Part shown: piece after piece, positions 1 through 11,100 of the stretch
Numbering within the stretch: position 1 is the first letter of the stretch
Layout: the number at the start of each line of letters is the position of its first letter
Source of the DNA: Phymatolithon calcareum
Taxonomy: Eukaryota > Rhodophyta > Florideophyceae > Hapalidiales
Direction of reading: 5' to 3'
Assembly (NCBI GenBank): GCA_977006965.1
Contig: OZ345369.1
Coordinates: 2,653,043-2,717,042 of the forward strand
Length of the DNA stretch: 64,000 bases
The notes under the pieces: model-generated
Database searches by the model: none
Told to the model about the DNA's origin: nothing
Seen by the model: the letters and a program-made list of their open reading frames with translations, nothing else
Translations under genes and position numbers: made by a program

Positions 1-606
1 TCCATCTCCACCCCGCTCTTTCGTACGTACTTAGGCACCACATGCCAGGTGTGTGCTGTCCGATGTCCTCACTGCGAACGAAAGGACTAATTCCCATAGA
101 TATAACGACAAAATTTCGCTTCGACGACATGCAAACAACTCCAGCTAGATCCGAAGCCATTTTACACTTCTTTATCTCAGGTCTCCCTTGCCTGCGTATA
201 CGCGAAGTGGAAGCCAGCTTTCTGATGTGTCCTTGAGCGGCACGCATTTCGGAAGATAAGCCATTTTTCGAAATCGCTATAAGGCAGATTCCCAGCATTT
301 GGGCTGGTTCCTCTTTCTGCACTTCGCACTGGTACGTAGTTTGCCTCTCGGATCAGCGCTGTTTCCAAGGATTTTCACGATATATTGCGTTTGTTCATTT
401 TGTCTTACTGCAGTGCTGTTTTGGGTGCTGCAATATTGGCATTTGAACAGCGATTTCAGCACGTGTCAGCCGACAGCTCGCAGCTTACTGTACGTGGAGC
501 ACAATCCCAAAGATTATTTGCGATTGAGGGTGTGAGTCTAATTTCCTGCTTTCCAACATCCATATGAGTCCTCAGAAAAAAGGTGTTGTCCCCCTCTTAT
601 ATATTA
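1..606. other. 3' flank of the copia relic, possible LTR
   Basis: No gene is visible. On the minus strand, reading out of the copia RNase H fragment, a purine run (reverse complement of 589-598) sits where a polypurine tract would, so the sequence from about 588 down to 1 may contain part of a 3' LTR. I could not match it to a second LTR copy near 6800-6950, so the LTR call is inference. The short ORFs here overlap each other and look like noise. Confidence 0.3.
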
Positions 607-1193
607 CTATCCCCTGGTAAAACGCGTTTCGGGAAGCTGCTTGGTGAGGAGGTCGGCGGTCAGTGTTTTCGATGGGTGGTGGAAGGGGCGGATCGTCCCG
701 TTGCGTACCAGTTCTTGAATGAAGTGTTGTTGCACATCAATGTATTTTGAGCGTTTGGTCGGCGCTGTGGCGGTCGCGATGCGTATTGCAGCAGTGTTAT
801 CTATCCCTAGGGGGATGGCGTCCTTGAAAAGTTTGGATTGCAGCTCGGGCAGAAGAAGGACCGTAGCAATGAGTGTATGTATCGAACTTGCTTTGCCGCT
901 TGCCCTGCGGCTATATATTCTGCTTCGCATGTGCTTGTACAGACTGTTTTGATTGTGCGAGATGCCAATGAAATCCGAGCTCCGTTAAAGAATACAATGT
1001 GGGCATGAACTGATTTTCGTGTTGATTTGCAGTTGGCGTAGTCGGCGTCAGATTGAGCAGATAACTCACCAGTTCCATGTTTGTATGTGATTCCTAAATG
1101 TATGGTTCCCTTTAGGTATCTGAGAACGCGTTTTGCCCAGGGGTAGTGCCAATTCCATTGCTCGACATTTCTGTTTGTCGCGCAATTAAACAA
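607..1193 (-). pseudogene. copia RNase H fragment
   Basis: Fragment of the RNase H domain that removes the RNA strand during copia reverse transcription. The translation carries the linker AKRVLRYLKGT, then a DADYA core and a CEAEYIAAGQAAKQ stretch, which correspond to the ADWA...STEAEY motifs of copia RNase H. Two overlapping frames (807-1193 and 607-930) are needed to follow the domain, so at least one frameshift is present near 800-930. The end of the domain reads DLLTKQLP, the usual copia C-terminus, which places the 3' end of the element just left of 607. Confidence 0.85.
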
Positions 1194-1654
1194 TTCAATT
1201 GCTCACTACGGTTAGTCAGGAATTCGGATTGCAATTTGAATACTTCCCGCAATAGTCAAGTTAATTGTTTATTCATGCCTCTTCTCCTAGGTGTACGAAA
1301 CTTTCATCTTCTGCGATAGCCTGTTCAACACGCTGGTTGACAACGCTTGACAACGCTTGACATAGCTTCTTCACAGTTTTATCATCCCAATAAGAGCGGC
1401 TGATTGACGTGAATGGATATCTCGAGGCTGTTCGCGAAGGAGTTGCATTAGCTGTTGTACAACTTGTTTCGGCTTCGGTTTCGGAATAGGTAGTACCATG
1501 ATTGGAAGAGCGAAATTTGTTTAGGTGTTGTCGACTGGGTCTGGTAGTGTGCTTTGGATAAATGTACGACTTCACTTTTTATAATGACTCTTCTATCTGT
1601 CTTTTCAGAAACGGCACTCTAGACACCCATACCGTTATACTTGAACGGATGAAT

Positions 1655-1738
1655 GAATTCAACCATCCATGTGATCGTTCTGTTGTAGTGGTCTACGCAG
1701 ACCATTACAATAGAACGAGCACATGGATGGTTGAATTC
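1655..1738. repeat. 84-bp near-perfect hairpin
   Basis: Arms 1655-1694 and 1699-1738 are inverted copies, 37 of 40 positions identical, with a 4-nt loop. If transcribed from the plus strand, two of the three mismatches become G-U wobble pairs. EcoRI-type GAATTC sites mark both ends. Confidence 0.9.
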
Positions 1739-1789
1739 AGAAACGTTGTAACTGTATATAGTACGTAGAATTTTACGTACCTAACACTA

Positions 1790-1860
1790 GGGGAGCACGG
1801 TAACATTTTGGCCTGATAGTTATTTAGTTGATTTGGGCCAAAATGATGCAGTGCTCCCCC
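1790..1860. repeat. 71-bp inverted-repeat unit
   Basis: Begins GGGGAGCAC and ends GTGCTCCCC; the arms continue inward to ATTTTGGCC and GGCCAAAAT. Arms are about 24 bp around an AT-rich centre. A diverged copy of its left half occurs at about 4309-4360 inside the hAT element. It is probably a miniature transposon. Confidence 0.7.
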
Positions 1861-2108
1861 GGTGAACGCTTGTACTGGCCCGAGTTATATAATAAAATTA
1901 GATGCTACAGACAACCAATTACCACGAACTACGCATGATACATTTGAAGTGATCGTTATTTCCTTCAACTCTGCTCTTGCTGAACTATACACTTTCGTAC
2001 AACCTACCGCCCAGCAATTCGAATTGCAATTCTTCATCAGAACCCAATTTTGGTCGAATTGCTATGAATTGCAATTAATTGCAGTAGCAATGGATTGCGC
2101 ACGACCCC

Positions 2109-3141
2109 TGGTTTTGCCGCATTCCAATGTCTGCGTGCTGGCCTGTTGAGGCTTCGTGCAAGAGATCAAACTCTCTGAGCAAGATCAGGTTTTGTTGAGT
2201 CCGCGAGGTACCTTAGAGCACGGACACAGGAGGCGTATGGAAACTGGTTTGTATCCAGTGGGGTCTCGTCAGTGTTTATGGGTTCAAGTGTGACGCCGGA
2301 GAGGTAGGTGTAGAGTCTGGATGACATTCGGTCATGTGGAAGTCTTCAAGAATTTGCATGGATAGAGCAGGCTGGCTGATGGTTGTTGTCCGATGTTTGC
2401 GATTTCGGGTTATTCGCCATCCTATGAAGTTCTCGGCTGCCCCAAGGTCGCGGATGTTGTATTTGGCTCTCAGATGCTGTTTGCATTCTTCAAGTAGAGA
2501 TGACGATGATGACGCTATCAAGAAGTCGTCGGTGACTGTGGGCATCAGAATGACCTCATTTCCGCGCTGAAGAATATAGACTTGAGTTTCAATGCCGTTT
2601 GTTTTGAATCCGAGGGATTGCAGGTGTTTTCGCAAGCCGTCCGAGTATGTCCGTGATGCTTGTCGAAGGCCATATATGTTCTTAATTAACTGGCCTACAA
2701 TAGCTGGTGTTGCGCGGCCACCGTAGAATGGAGGAGGTTTGCGCATGTACATGGGTGTGGGGTTGTCAATGTCCTCGTGCAGGTATGCTGATGAGATGTC
2801 GACGTGATGCATATCCATGTCCAGGTGAGTTCCTATGGCGACAACTAGCCTTATTGCGCCTTTGTCCGGAGCGTATGTGGCTAGATTTTGTGCGTCATAG
2901 TGCTCATATGGCTTGGTTTTCTCGCCTCTAGAGGATATTCTGACTTTTCTGCCTGTTATGTTTCCTTCTGTGTCGCATTTTTACCGGAAGGATATTGCTG
3001 GTGGGTAGATGGCATCATTTTCGGGTCTGGTTCTGCGAAGAACCAGTTGAAAGTTCCAAGGGCTTCATGAGACGCGATTTGCTCATTATATTCTAGCTCC
3101 CAGAAGTGGGCATCGGGATATGAGCGGGCTTCGCGAAGCAA
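2109..3141 (-). pseudogene. copia reverse transcriptase fragment
   Basis: Reverse transcriptase domain of a copia polyprotein. In reading order it shows the N-terminal EARSYPDAHFWELEYNEQI block, ATYAPDKGAIRLVVAI, the MHHVDISSAYLHEDI palm motif, IYGLRQASRTYSDGL, and a catalytic box VTDDFLIA in place of the usual YVDD. The C-terminal linker has RYLADSTKPDLAQRV followed by an in-frame TGA, then a His-Trp-Asn-Ala-Ala-Lys stretch near 2115, after which similarity stops. Interruptions lie near 2276 and 2956. The changed catalytic box and stops make it inactive. Confidence 0.88.
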
Positions 3142-4125
3142 TTATGGAGGGCTCGGTTTTGGACGATTAATGTTGATAATGGCCGCCGGAATGTTCGGTA
3201 TTTTCAGTTGATTTCTTTTTCCTTTCGCACTGGCCTTGTTCGCCAATATCGGGGGGCGTGTCAGCAGTCTTGTTGGGTCAAGGTTAGGTGTGTAGGCCGT
3301 GAAGTTCGCTGATCGACATTTGAAAATTTTGTGGCTTTTTCTGTCGAGTACGAAGTAGAGTAATGGATCTGGCCGGTATAGGTAACGCGTCAGAACTGGT
3401 CGAGGCTGATTTTTCTTCAGTTTTCGGGGCACTGAATCAATGAATGTTGTATATCCAAATGCGCCAAATGGTTGAAAAGTAGAAATGTTCGGTTTTCTGG
3501 AGGGGTTCCAAAGCGCTTCAGGTACCGCGCGTATGCCATCATGATATGTATTGTTGTATTTCGTGACAGTGTCCAATATCGCAAAATCCCAGTATCGGAA
3601 TGGCATTTTTGCTGTGAATAGCGACGAGCGAGCTCTTTCCATCAGAGTGCGGTTGAACTAGTCTGATTCTGAATTCTCTTGTGGGGTCTATCGAGTCGAT
3701 GAATCTGCAAGGATCCCTTTTGAGTTGCAGTACTCTCGGATGCCGGAAGCTAAAAATTCCTTTGCGCCATCTGGCTTGAATCACTTGATAGGTGCTCCAA
3801 GCTGAGTTGCGATTCGGTTGAGAGCTGTCTTTGTGTGCTCTCGAACGTCAGATATCTTTTTGCCCAGAAATATCACTTTGCGCCTTCTGTATGTCTCTGT
3901 GTATGTGGCGAAGTACAGGAACCCTTGGACACTCTGTTGGGAAGGTTCTCCAATATCTGCTTTTAAAAGGTCGCATATGGTGTATCTGGGCATTTTTCTT
4001 TTGAAAGGTGCATTCGATTGATGTCCTACAGCGCATCCAGAGCATGATACGGCTGTTGATGGTCGGTTTAATGTGGCAGGTATGCCATCGACCAGATTTC
4101 TGTTCGCCATTTTCGAAAGTTTGCT
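3142..4125 (-). pseudogene. copia integrase fragment
   Basis: Covers the GAG-pre-integrase and integrase core of copia. The N-terminal part shows KMANRNLVDG followed by a Cys-x2-Cys and a PFKRKMPR stretch, as in the zinc-binding pre-integrase domain; then DLLKADIGEP and GFLYFATYTETYRR match the first catalytic Asp region. The C-terminal part has ERARSSLFTAKMPFRYWDFA and PEALWNPSRKPNISTFQPFG, the usual copia block after the catalytic Glu. Three frames (3781-4125, 3539-3784, 3142-3642) are required. The hAT insertion at 4134 cuts the domain just upstream. Confidence 0.85.
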
Positions 4126-4133
4126 GTAGTTTG

Positions 4134-5062
4134 CAAAGCATTGGAAAAAATAATTGCTATTGTAATTATTTAAATTATTGTTCCAATAATTTATTCCTGA
4201 GTCGCGCATATTTATTGTATTTATTGAGATCTTCGTGGTTACGACAATTATTTTATTTATTTGAAAGCATTATTTACTCGAGAACGCTCGACTAAGTCTA
4301 CGTTTCTGGGGGAGAATGACAGCATTTTGGCCCGACGATTATATTGTTTATTTGGGCCCGATGGTATTCTTGAACAGTAAAGTGACATGTTTGTCATCGA
4401 TAGCACATGACGTGTCGGCTGCGGACTCCTCATTTAGGATTATGAAAACCATGGCAATCAACACAGTACAACGGGAACTGCGTACCAGGCGAGCACCGTT
4501 TGGTAGCACCCAAGATGCCGCGAGTTTTCGGCAAGCATGTTCGCGATGAGTTTTTCACACAGTCGGATCCCAACTCCGCTGTGTGGACTTGCAAATGTGG
4601 AACGCGACGGAAAGATTCTGGACGGGGCTACACCAATTTTGTGAGTCACGTTCAATCCGAGCATCCAAGCGACTTAAACGTTTTATGCGCTGAGAAAGAG
4701 TCGAGCACAAATACCTTACGAGTTTCGAAACCTATCTCTCTGTTTTATCCTCGCAAAACGTTGCATGCCCACGGCTGGCTAGAGTTTATCGTCAAAGGCC
4801 TGCTGAAGAAGCGTTATTCCTGCAAAATTTCGAGAAGCAGATGTTCCTTCATGCTAACTCGGATGTGTGGGGAATCGAAGACGTCAATGCTATCGTGACA
4901 GAAAGCAGCTAGATGGATCCAATAATTGGGAATAACCAGTTATTTATTCCTCACTGAAATTAAATACAATAATTTATTCCTTCTGCGCTCAACAGTCTTG
5001 ATATTTATTCTCGACACTGCGCGAGAAAAGAATAAAAATAAATAAATAATTCCAATGCTCTG
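4134..5062. mobile_element. hAT-type DNA transposon, 929 bp
   Basis: The ends are inverted repeats beginning CAAAGCATTGGAA on the left and CAGAGCATTGGAA (reverse complement) on the right. The element is flanked by an exact 8-bp duplication GTAGTTTG (4126-4133 and 5063-5070), the size made by hAT transposases. The copia pre-integrase reading frame is recognisable on both sides, which confirms the boundaries. Subterminal AATAATTTATTCC-like repeats occur near both ends. Only a BED-finger fragment of transposase remains, so this is a non-autonomous copy that moved with help from a related element. Confidence 0.92.
4515..4898 (+). CDS. BED-type zinc-finger fragment of hAT transposase
   Basis: A 127-residue ORF if the second ATG (4515) is used, inside the hAT element. 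It has a Cys-x-Cys pair (WTCKCGTRR), then NFVSHVQSEHPSDL, the pattern of the BED zinc finger at the N-terminus of hAT transposases, which binds the transposon ends. The C-terminal half has no recognisable catalytic RNase H-like domain; a full transposase is usually 600 residues or more, so this is truncated. It could still be expressed and compete for ends, but that is speculation. Confidence 0.7.
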   Translation: MPRVFGKHVRDEFFTQSDPNSAVWTCKCGTRRKDSGRGYTNFVSHVQSEHPSDLNVLCAEKESSTNTLRVSKPISLFYPRKTLHAHGWLEFIVKGLLKKRYSCKISRSRCSFMLTRMCGESKTSMLS

Positions 5063-5070
5063 GTAGTTTG

Positions 5071-6724
5071 TGTGGTTCATAATGAGATGCCAGTCTTCTG
5101 CTGATGTTGGTGCTTATCGGTTGAAGTTGTTGCTATTCGGCAGGCGATCGTTAATGGTGCAGTCTATCGTGCCTGCGAAATCGCTGGGGTTTGGGGGAAG
5201 CATGAGTGTCGTGGGTTTCTTTGTCGAGCGCTGTGACGGGTTGGGCTGATTCTGCTGCGCCTTTTGAGGCTGTGCACGAGCAATTGTCTTCGTTCTATTG
5301 TTGCTTGGACTTCTTTTCCATTCTCTCAATCCGTGGATGCGGGCTGTTTTTGCTTGATTCTTTTGTTCTGACGGTATAGTTTGCAGTTTATATAGCCCGT
5401 TTTTGGCTTGAGCAATGGCGATTATTGAGTCCTTGGGCGGTGCTGGCACTTTGGGCACGATGTTCGATTTGCATACCTGGTTCACAGAGACCATGTTTGT
5501 TTGAAAGGAAGGGATTGCTTTGGAGATTGTAATAGATTTGGGGAAGGACGGAATTTTTGCTATTCCGTAATGTGATAGCTTGGCGGGGCTGTTGTCAGCA
5601 GTTACAGTATATTTTGATTTTCGGTATTTTCTCATTTGCGATTGTGGCCGCCGTAGATGGGTGGGCCATGCGCCGGAGTCCAATATATACTTAGATTCGC
5701 CCGTATTTATTGCACTGTTGTTGTCTTTCGGTACGTTTTCAGGAACTTCAGACGCACCGGGAATAACGGCATTCGCCCTGCACTGACGATGAAGTCTTGG
5801 TGCGATTATGGTCTCATTTTTGTCAGCTCCTGGGGTCGGGTTGCGCCAGCACGAATCGTATTCTTTGTGGTAGTGACAGAATTTCTGCCTATTCCCTTGA
5901 CCGCGATCGAAATTTCGGCGCCCACTGCGACTTGATCCGCTGCCACGTCTCGGAGTCTGTCCTTGCGAGTTCATTGCAGCAGCTGTGATCGGCTTCTTTG
6001 TGGTGGGTCTGCATAGCGTTGCTATGCCCTGATGGCACTCTTCTATGGTCTTGAATTGCTGGAATCTTAGATTTCGGCCAATGTAGTCCGGAAAGTGGGT
6101 GCTTTCAATGCCTGATATTATGTAGTGGACTGTCAGGGTTTCATCACTAATGCCTGAGACTTTGGCGTTTATCATGCGTTGCCGGATGGAGCGATGGCTT
6201 GATTGTATTCGTCAATTGTGCTGAATTTGTCAAACGTGATAGAGAGTACTTCTTTCATGAGATTTTGCTGAGTTGCTGGGTCTGTTCTTGCTTGGAAGCG
6301 AGATTTGATGGCATGAAATAACGTAGCGGGGTGGGTAACCTCGATTTCTAGTTCGGATAGTAGCTCTTGTGACGTATATGAGAGTAACGTTCGAAGGGTT
6401 TGAGCTTTCCGTTTGTTGTGCATTGACAGCGCTGCATGATCTGGATCTGGGGGCGGTTGGAGTTCTTCGGTGAGTTAGTTATGCCAATCGTTCTCAAGGC
6501 CTTGGCTGTGTTGTGCGACGTGCCATATCGTGAAGTTGTCGCCCTTTTTTAGGGTTGGCAGTGTGCCAGTTGATGACGAGTTTTCCATGGCTTCCCTTTG
6601 CGTTTGGCCAGTGCACGGATGATATTGCGTCGATGAGCGCGGGCTCTTCTGGCGCCGCTTGTCTGAGTTCGATCTTGTTGATATTTTCTGTTGTATTGAT
6701 CCGTAGTGATGAGATCGTCAGCAA
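5071..6724 (-). pseudogene. copia gag and protease fragment
   Basis: Reading on the minus strand from about 6724: a block with GDNFTIWHVA like the start of copia gag (UBN2 family), then HPATLFHAIKSRFQ and TIDEYNQAI, then TLTVHYIISGIES and FKTIEECHQGI. A basic linker and a degenerate Cys/His stretch (CHYHKEYDSCW) stand where the zinc knuckle is expected. The retroviral-type protease is shown by YILDSGAWPTHL with the DSGA active-site triad. The region ends in the pre-integrase motif at 5071-5110 next to the hAT insertion. At least two frame changes (near 6175 and 6424) and a stop are present. Confidence 0.82.
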
Positions 6725-6949
6725 AGCAAAGTTCTTCGCTGAGTTGGGAAAGTTGGCTTCGTTGTGTGAGCGGTAGAGAGGGGGACCATAACCTATAGGT
6801 GTCCACTGTCGAGTTTACTGTGTGGCTGTAGTATTTCTGTCCTATGTATACATGTATTTTGGAGGTATGATCCAATAAGGCGTGCTGCAGAAAGACATAA
6901 CAGGACAACTTTGCCTCATCATAGTCCTGGGCAGAATATTCAGATGACA

Positions 6950-8108
6950 CAACCCGAAATCAACTGGCATCACTCTTACGAGTGCAATCCGAATCGGCAT
7001 GCTCGAGTATGCCGACGACATCGCCATGCTCGACGATAGCGCTGAAACTGCGCAAAGGTGGCTCTGTCTACTAAGCCCAGTTGCGAGATTCGAAGGAGGG
7101 CTCGTCATTACCCCGCTAGAGCTTCATACCGCATATCCAAATGGCAGGAAGAATCACACTATAAACGGAAGAAGATTCGAAGCAACGGATTTAAAATTTC
7201 AATGCGCATTTGCGTAAGGAAATTTCCGAATGCGAACTGACTGGCAACATATGGCCGCCTGCACTGCAGAAACATTGTCTGTCAGTAGGCGTCAGGATCG
7301 CTACTCGACGGCTGCACGGCCTCGGCCGGCTAGACTGGCACATGAGCATCGTTTTTCGGATAATATCAGAAGCCAAATGCGCGTCTCCGTCTAATAGTTT
7401 GACGACGAGCCACAAGAAGCACTCCGTCTGACAGAGGATCAGTGGGACCTCGTGTGCAAACTCCCTGCCCAGACAGTTTCCTCCCGTGCCGGACCACTCG
7501 CAGACAATCTGGTGAAAGAAGGAAAACGAGAACTACGATGCTTAAACACGTCCGCCTAGAAACCGAAGACTTCGGGAACACAAAGAAATTCAAATATCTT
7601 TGCGTAATGCAGTAGACAGGAGGTAACCCCGTAGCCCTTGTCGACTACCGCGTCCAAATTGCCTGGGCCCGCCTTCAAGACCTCAAACAGATTTTTCCCG
7701 ATGGAAAACTATTCACAGGTCTACGTCTCCGTCATTTGGGCTCCTATGCGGCTGCGAATCATGAAATTTTACAGTACCAGCGTGGAAGAAACGCAAGTTA
7801 ACAGGTGCCAAGATGCTATCAAGAAGAACGAAGAGACCAAAAACCGACGACAGGACACCCACCATCGACGTGGTGATGCAGGCCAGCGACCTGCAATGGC
7901 ATTGGGTCGGAAAAATTCTTTGAATAGACGAGCGCAACCTGGTTCGCCAGGTGTTGCTACAATGCATCAGACCAACGCGATAGTCAATCTTTGGTGACGT
8001 ACCTGGACTGGACGTGAAAGCCGCAGTCAACCTCGCTAACGAAAGAAGAGAATGGAACGAACTTGGACATCGAATCGCTGCTAGTCCCATTAAGGAAAAG
8101 GCAATATG
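6950..8108 (+). pseudogene. LINE reverse transcriptase C-terminal fragment
   Basis: Non-LTR retrotransposon remnant. It opens with the catalytic box LEYADDIAMLDDSAETAQ (about 7000-7055), followed by FEGGLVI. Further on come VQIAWARLQDLKQIF and LRLRHLGSYAAANHEIL (about 7650-7780), then WHWVGKILRIDERNLVRQVL (about 7900-7960) and LANERREWNELGHRIA near 8030-8090, the usual order of the thumb and post-RT region of LINE proteins. Many frame changes. The 5' part is missing where it meets the copia element. Confidence 0.85.
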
Positions 8109-8109
8109 A

Positions 8110-11100
8110 ATGACTGGGAGCAAGCACGCCCGCACTTCCTCAAGGAGCACATCTGGAATTTATATTATCTGCGGATTCTTCGGCGACGGTGACTGCTGCC
8201 GGAGTTCGTACACCTGCACGTGGTGTCGTGGGCGCAGTATTTTGCGCTTGGGTAGAAGGGCCACATCGCCACCGGGAATAAAAGTGACGAAAATAATGCG
8301 GGTCCAAGGGCATCGGCATCACTCTCCGGGAAGCTCTCGATTCGGTGTCGCGTGGTTGAACGGAAAGTCTGTGGCCTGTGCAAAACTGTCCGCCAGGATT
8401 CTTAAATGTTTTACACCAGTTCCTAAGATGCTAATCAGACATCCGACACGCTATAAGTACCAGGATTACATTCCTTGCGCATTCTGCAGGGTGCAAGGTT
8501 GAGTTTGGATCAAGAGCAGCTCTCGGAACCGTGTCCATTAGCACATTCATGATGCATGCGACACGAGATGTGAAGGAAAAAGCGTCTCCAGAGCCGATAG
8601 GCGTCATCAGAAGGAATTTTGTGCAGGGATTCCAATCGCATTTTGCAGTCTGCAGCTGTGTACGAGAAGGAATTTGAAGATGCATGGTATACATACGCTT
8701 GGAATCTGGGGATTAGTAGAGCTGAGCGAAGTGCAAGCCCTGGTGAAATAACTTTAAACGTAGGAAGCCGTCTCAGGCTGAAAATCTGGCAAGAGGAATT
8801 ACTGCAACTGAAGTCAAGAAATGCTGTGGACTCCAAGTACATAATCGTCGAAGCATGAAGCCTACACTGCGCTGCCGGATAAGCAAGGAATCATTGTTGG
8901 TGAGAAGAGCGATGCAAGAGGCGCCAAATTGAAGAGCTGTAATCGCGCTAGGTCTGAAGCACTTGACGCAGAATACGTGAAACTGACTGCACCGTACGGT
9001 TATGTCACCGAGCGCAAAATCGCTGATCCGTTCTCAGGCTTTCAGGTACCGAGAAACCAGTCTTGGCGTTGACCCTCACATCCTGGGCGCATATGCCTGC
9101 AAACCAGCGTCAATAACATTATGGATCTGTTTGTACAGAAAAGATTCGCGGGAAGCTGCTCCAGGAAACTTACTGCTCTCTTTCAATTTTCTTTCGACGT
9201 GCAGCGCTGCCCAGTTCTTATGCAGAATAGATGTCAGCAGTGGAGACTCAAGTCAAAGAAGCCTTCAGCACTTTGAAATCACTTGTTGTGGCACGGACCG
9301 CCTGCATGACGATGGATGCCGTACGACACATATCGTCTGCTGATAACACGGAAGTCAGGTATACATGTGGAGGAAAAAAGGCAATGCACCAAGAATTCTA
9401 CCCAGAGCATAGTTGGACTTCGACTATACGAACGCAAATGGTGAACTTGTCAACAATCCGTACTCATAGGCACTGAAGTCACTGCGACTGTGGGTGATAT
9501 GCACACTGCATACGATGTTGTTGGAATGGCCGGAGTCGGAAATACAATCGCCTTGCCGCGTCTGGCTTAGGACGAGGATATCCGAAACCATTTTGTTGAA
9601 AGATTGCACTACAGTTCTCATGAAGATGGAGCGACACTGCGCTCTGCTATGGACGAGATTCCTAGGATCACGAAGATAAACAAATCGATTGTTCCAGACC
9701 TCACAGTTGAGAAGAACGCTTCCCTGCGTGAGCCGTGAATTGATCGCTCTAGTGGTTCAGAGATGGCATATCCTTATACCGCGTGGACATCGTGTGGTCC
9801 ACAGACACCTGCTAAGTCGGACTTCTCGGTGAGCTTCGGCAGATATTGCGATCATGCAAAAAAGAGTCGAATAGTACTGTACTTGCCCAAGAAAGCAAGA
9901 CGAATCGTTGACTTCGCCGCAGAAAACTTCTTCGTGCTGTTGTCAAGGAAACATATCATGACGTAAGCAAATGGGTTCAGTAACTCAAGAATAGCCGCCG
10001 GGCAAGTTGCGCAACACAGAATCGGCATTTCAAGAATTCTCTCTCTTGGTACTGCAATAAAAATCTCTCGTCTGACACAAATTAAAAGAGTAGGAGACAT
10101 CCTTGGAATCGAACGTGCTGGCAGTGATGACGGTCGAGGCATTTGCGCTCGAAACATGAAGTTGGATGGGAAGTTGCCGATGCTTGTGGCATTCAGGAGC
10201 ACGTTGCGCTGCAGAATGTGGGGGAAAGAACATCGATGCGATAAGGGCGCGTCTATTTCCAACAAAAGATCTCTCTTTCTTCGCAAATCGAAACCAAGAG
10301 CATTTATGAATAAGGCCATTAACCAATAATTACATGTTTTTGAAACAGCTGAACTATTTGCAATGGGCTTTTCCAGCTTCACTGGAGGAGCGCACGGGTG
10401 CCGAATAATGCTCTTATGTCACATGTGTTGTGTATGAGTGAAACGCGCAATGCAGCATCTGCATTATTGTAAATTTGTCAGTTAAGATGGGTGCATTTTT
10501 CGCTGATACGTAGCAGTGTACTTAATGTGAAACGAAAAGTTATATTGCCCACTTTCATGGACGAATATTTCTTTGTGACAATGAAAAGTGTCTTAAATCT
10601 GTTTCGCACGGAAACTATTGGCACTAGGCTCTGGCCAAAAGGTCATATTGTCAAGTGGATATAGTTTTTACTGCGTTGCTCAAGCCCAGCAAGATGGGAC
10701 AAATACCGATAGGCTGGAGCCAACTAATGTCAAGCTGTTACCAAATAGATCAAGCCCAACAAGACGGAGTACATACCGAGCGGGTCGGGCCCAACGAGAT
10801 AACATAAATACCGAGTGGATGTTGCCAACTAGTACTTGATGGGATGCTTGTCTGGTTGAACCTAGGAAAATTTTCAAGATAAGCCTGGGGTACAGACTTG
10901 ATTCCTCTCTTACTCCTAGCGTAGCCAATACTGATGGTGAGGTGCATGAATGTGTAAACAGTGTGAAAAATGAGTCGAATCGCCATAGATGATTTACTGC
11001 TTATTATGCCATATCTTTGTACCTTCTAGATAGCCAGTCTTAGAAAATGTATAATGCTGCAAATCGTAGACAACGGGAATAGGAAGAAGTAAAGACATGG

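Larger units (their letters stand above)
1194..2108. other. Unclassified insertion between copia RT and RNase H pieces
   Basis: About 0.9 kb with no copia similarity. Both edges are rich in AATTGCAATT-type palindromes (around 1190-1265 and 2020-2100), resembling terminal or subterminal repeats of a non-autonomous DNA transposon, but no clean target duplication could be found. It contains a minus-strand ORF (1273-1575, 100 residues, acidic C-terminus, unidentified), an 84-bp hairpin at 1655-1738 and a 71-bp inverted-repeat unit at 1790-1860. Confidence 0.4.
600..6945 (-). mobile_element. Degenerate Ty1/copia retrotransposon with nested insertions
   Basis: Reading on the minus strand, fragments appear in the order gag, protease, integrase, reverse transcriptase, RNase H, which is the copia order. 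Each domain is broken by frameshifts and stops. A hAT element (4134-5062) interrupts the start of the integrase region, and about 0.9 kb of unrelated sequence (1194-2108) separates the reverse transcriptase and RNase H pieces. Both of those pieces encode their own His-Trp-x-Ala-Lys linker, so the RNase H fragment is probably from a different copy. On the right the element abuts a LINE fragment at about 6950. The element cannot be active. Confidence 0.85.

Noticed and set aside
1190-2110. A second hAT element with defined ends
   Set aside because: The edges are AATTGCAATT-rich, but no matching 8-bp duplication or consistent inverted ends were found.
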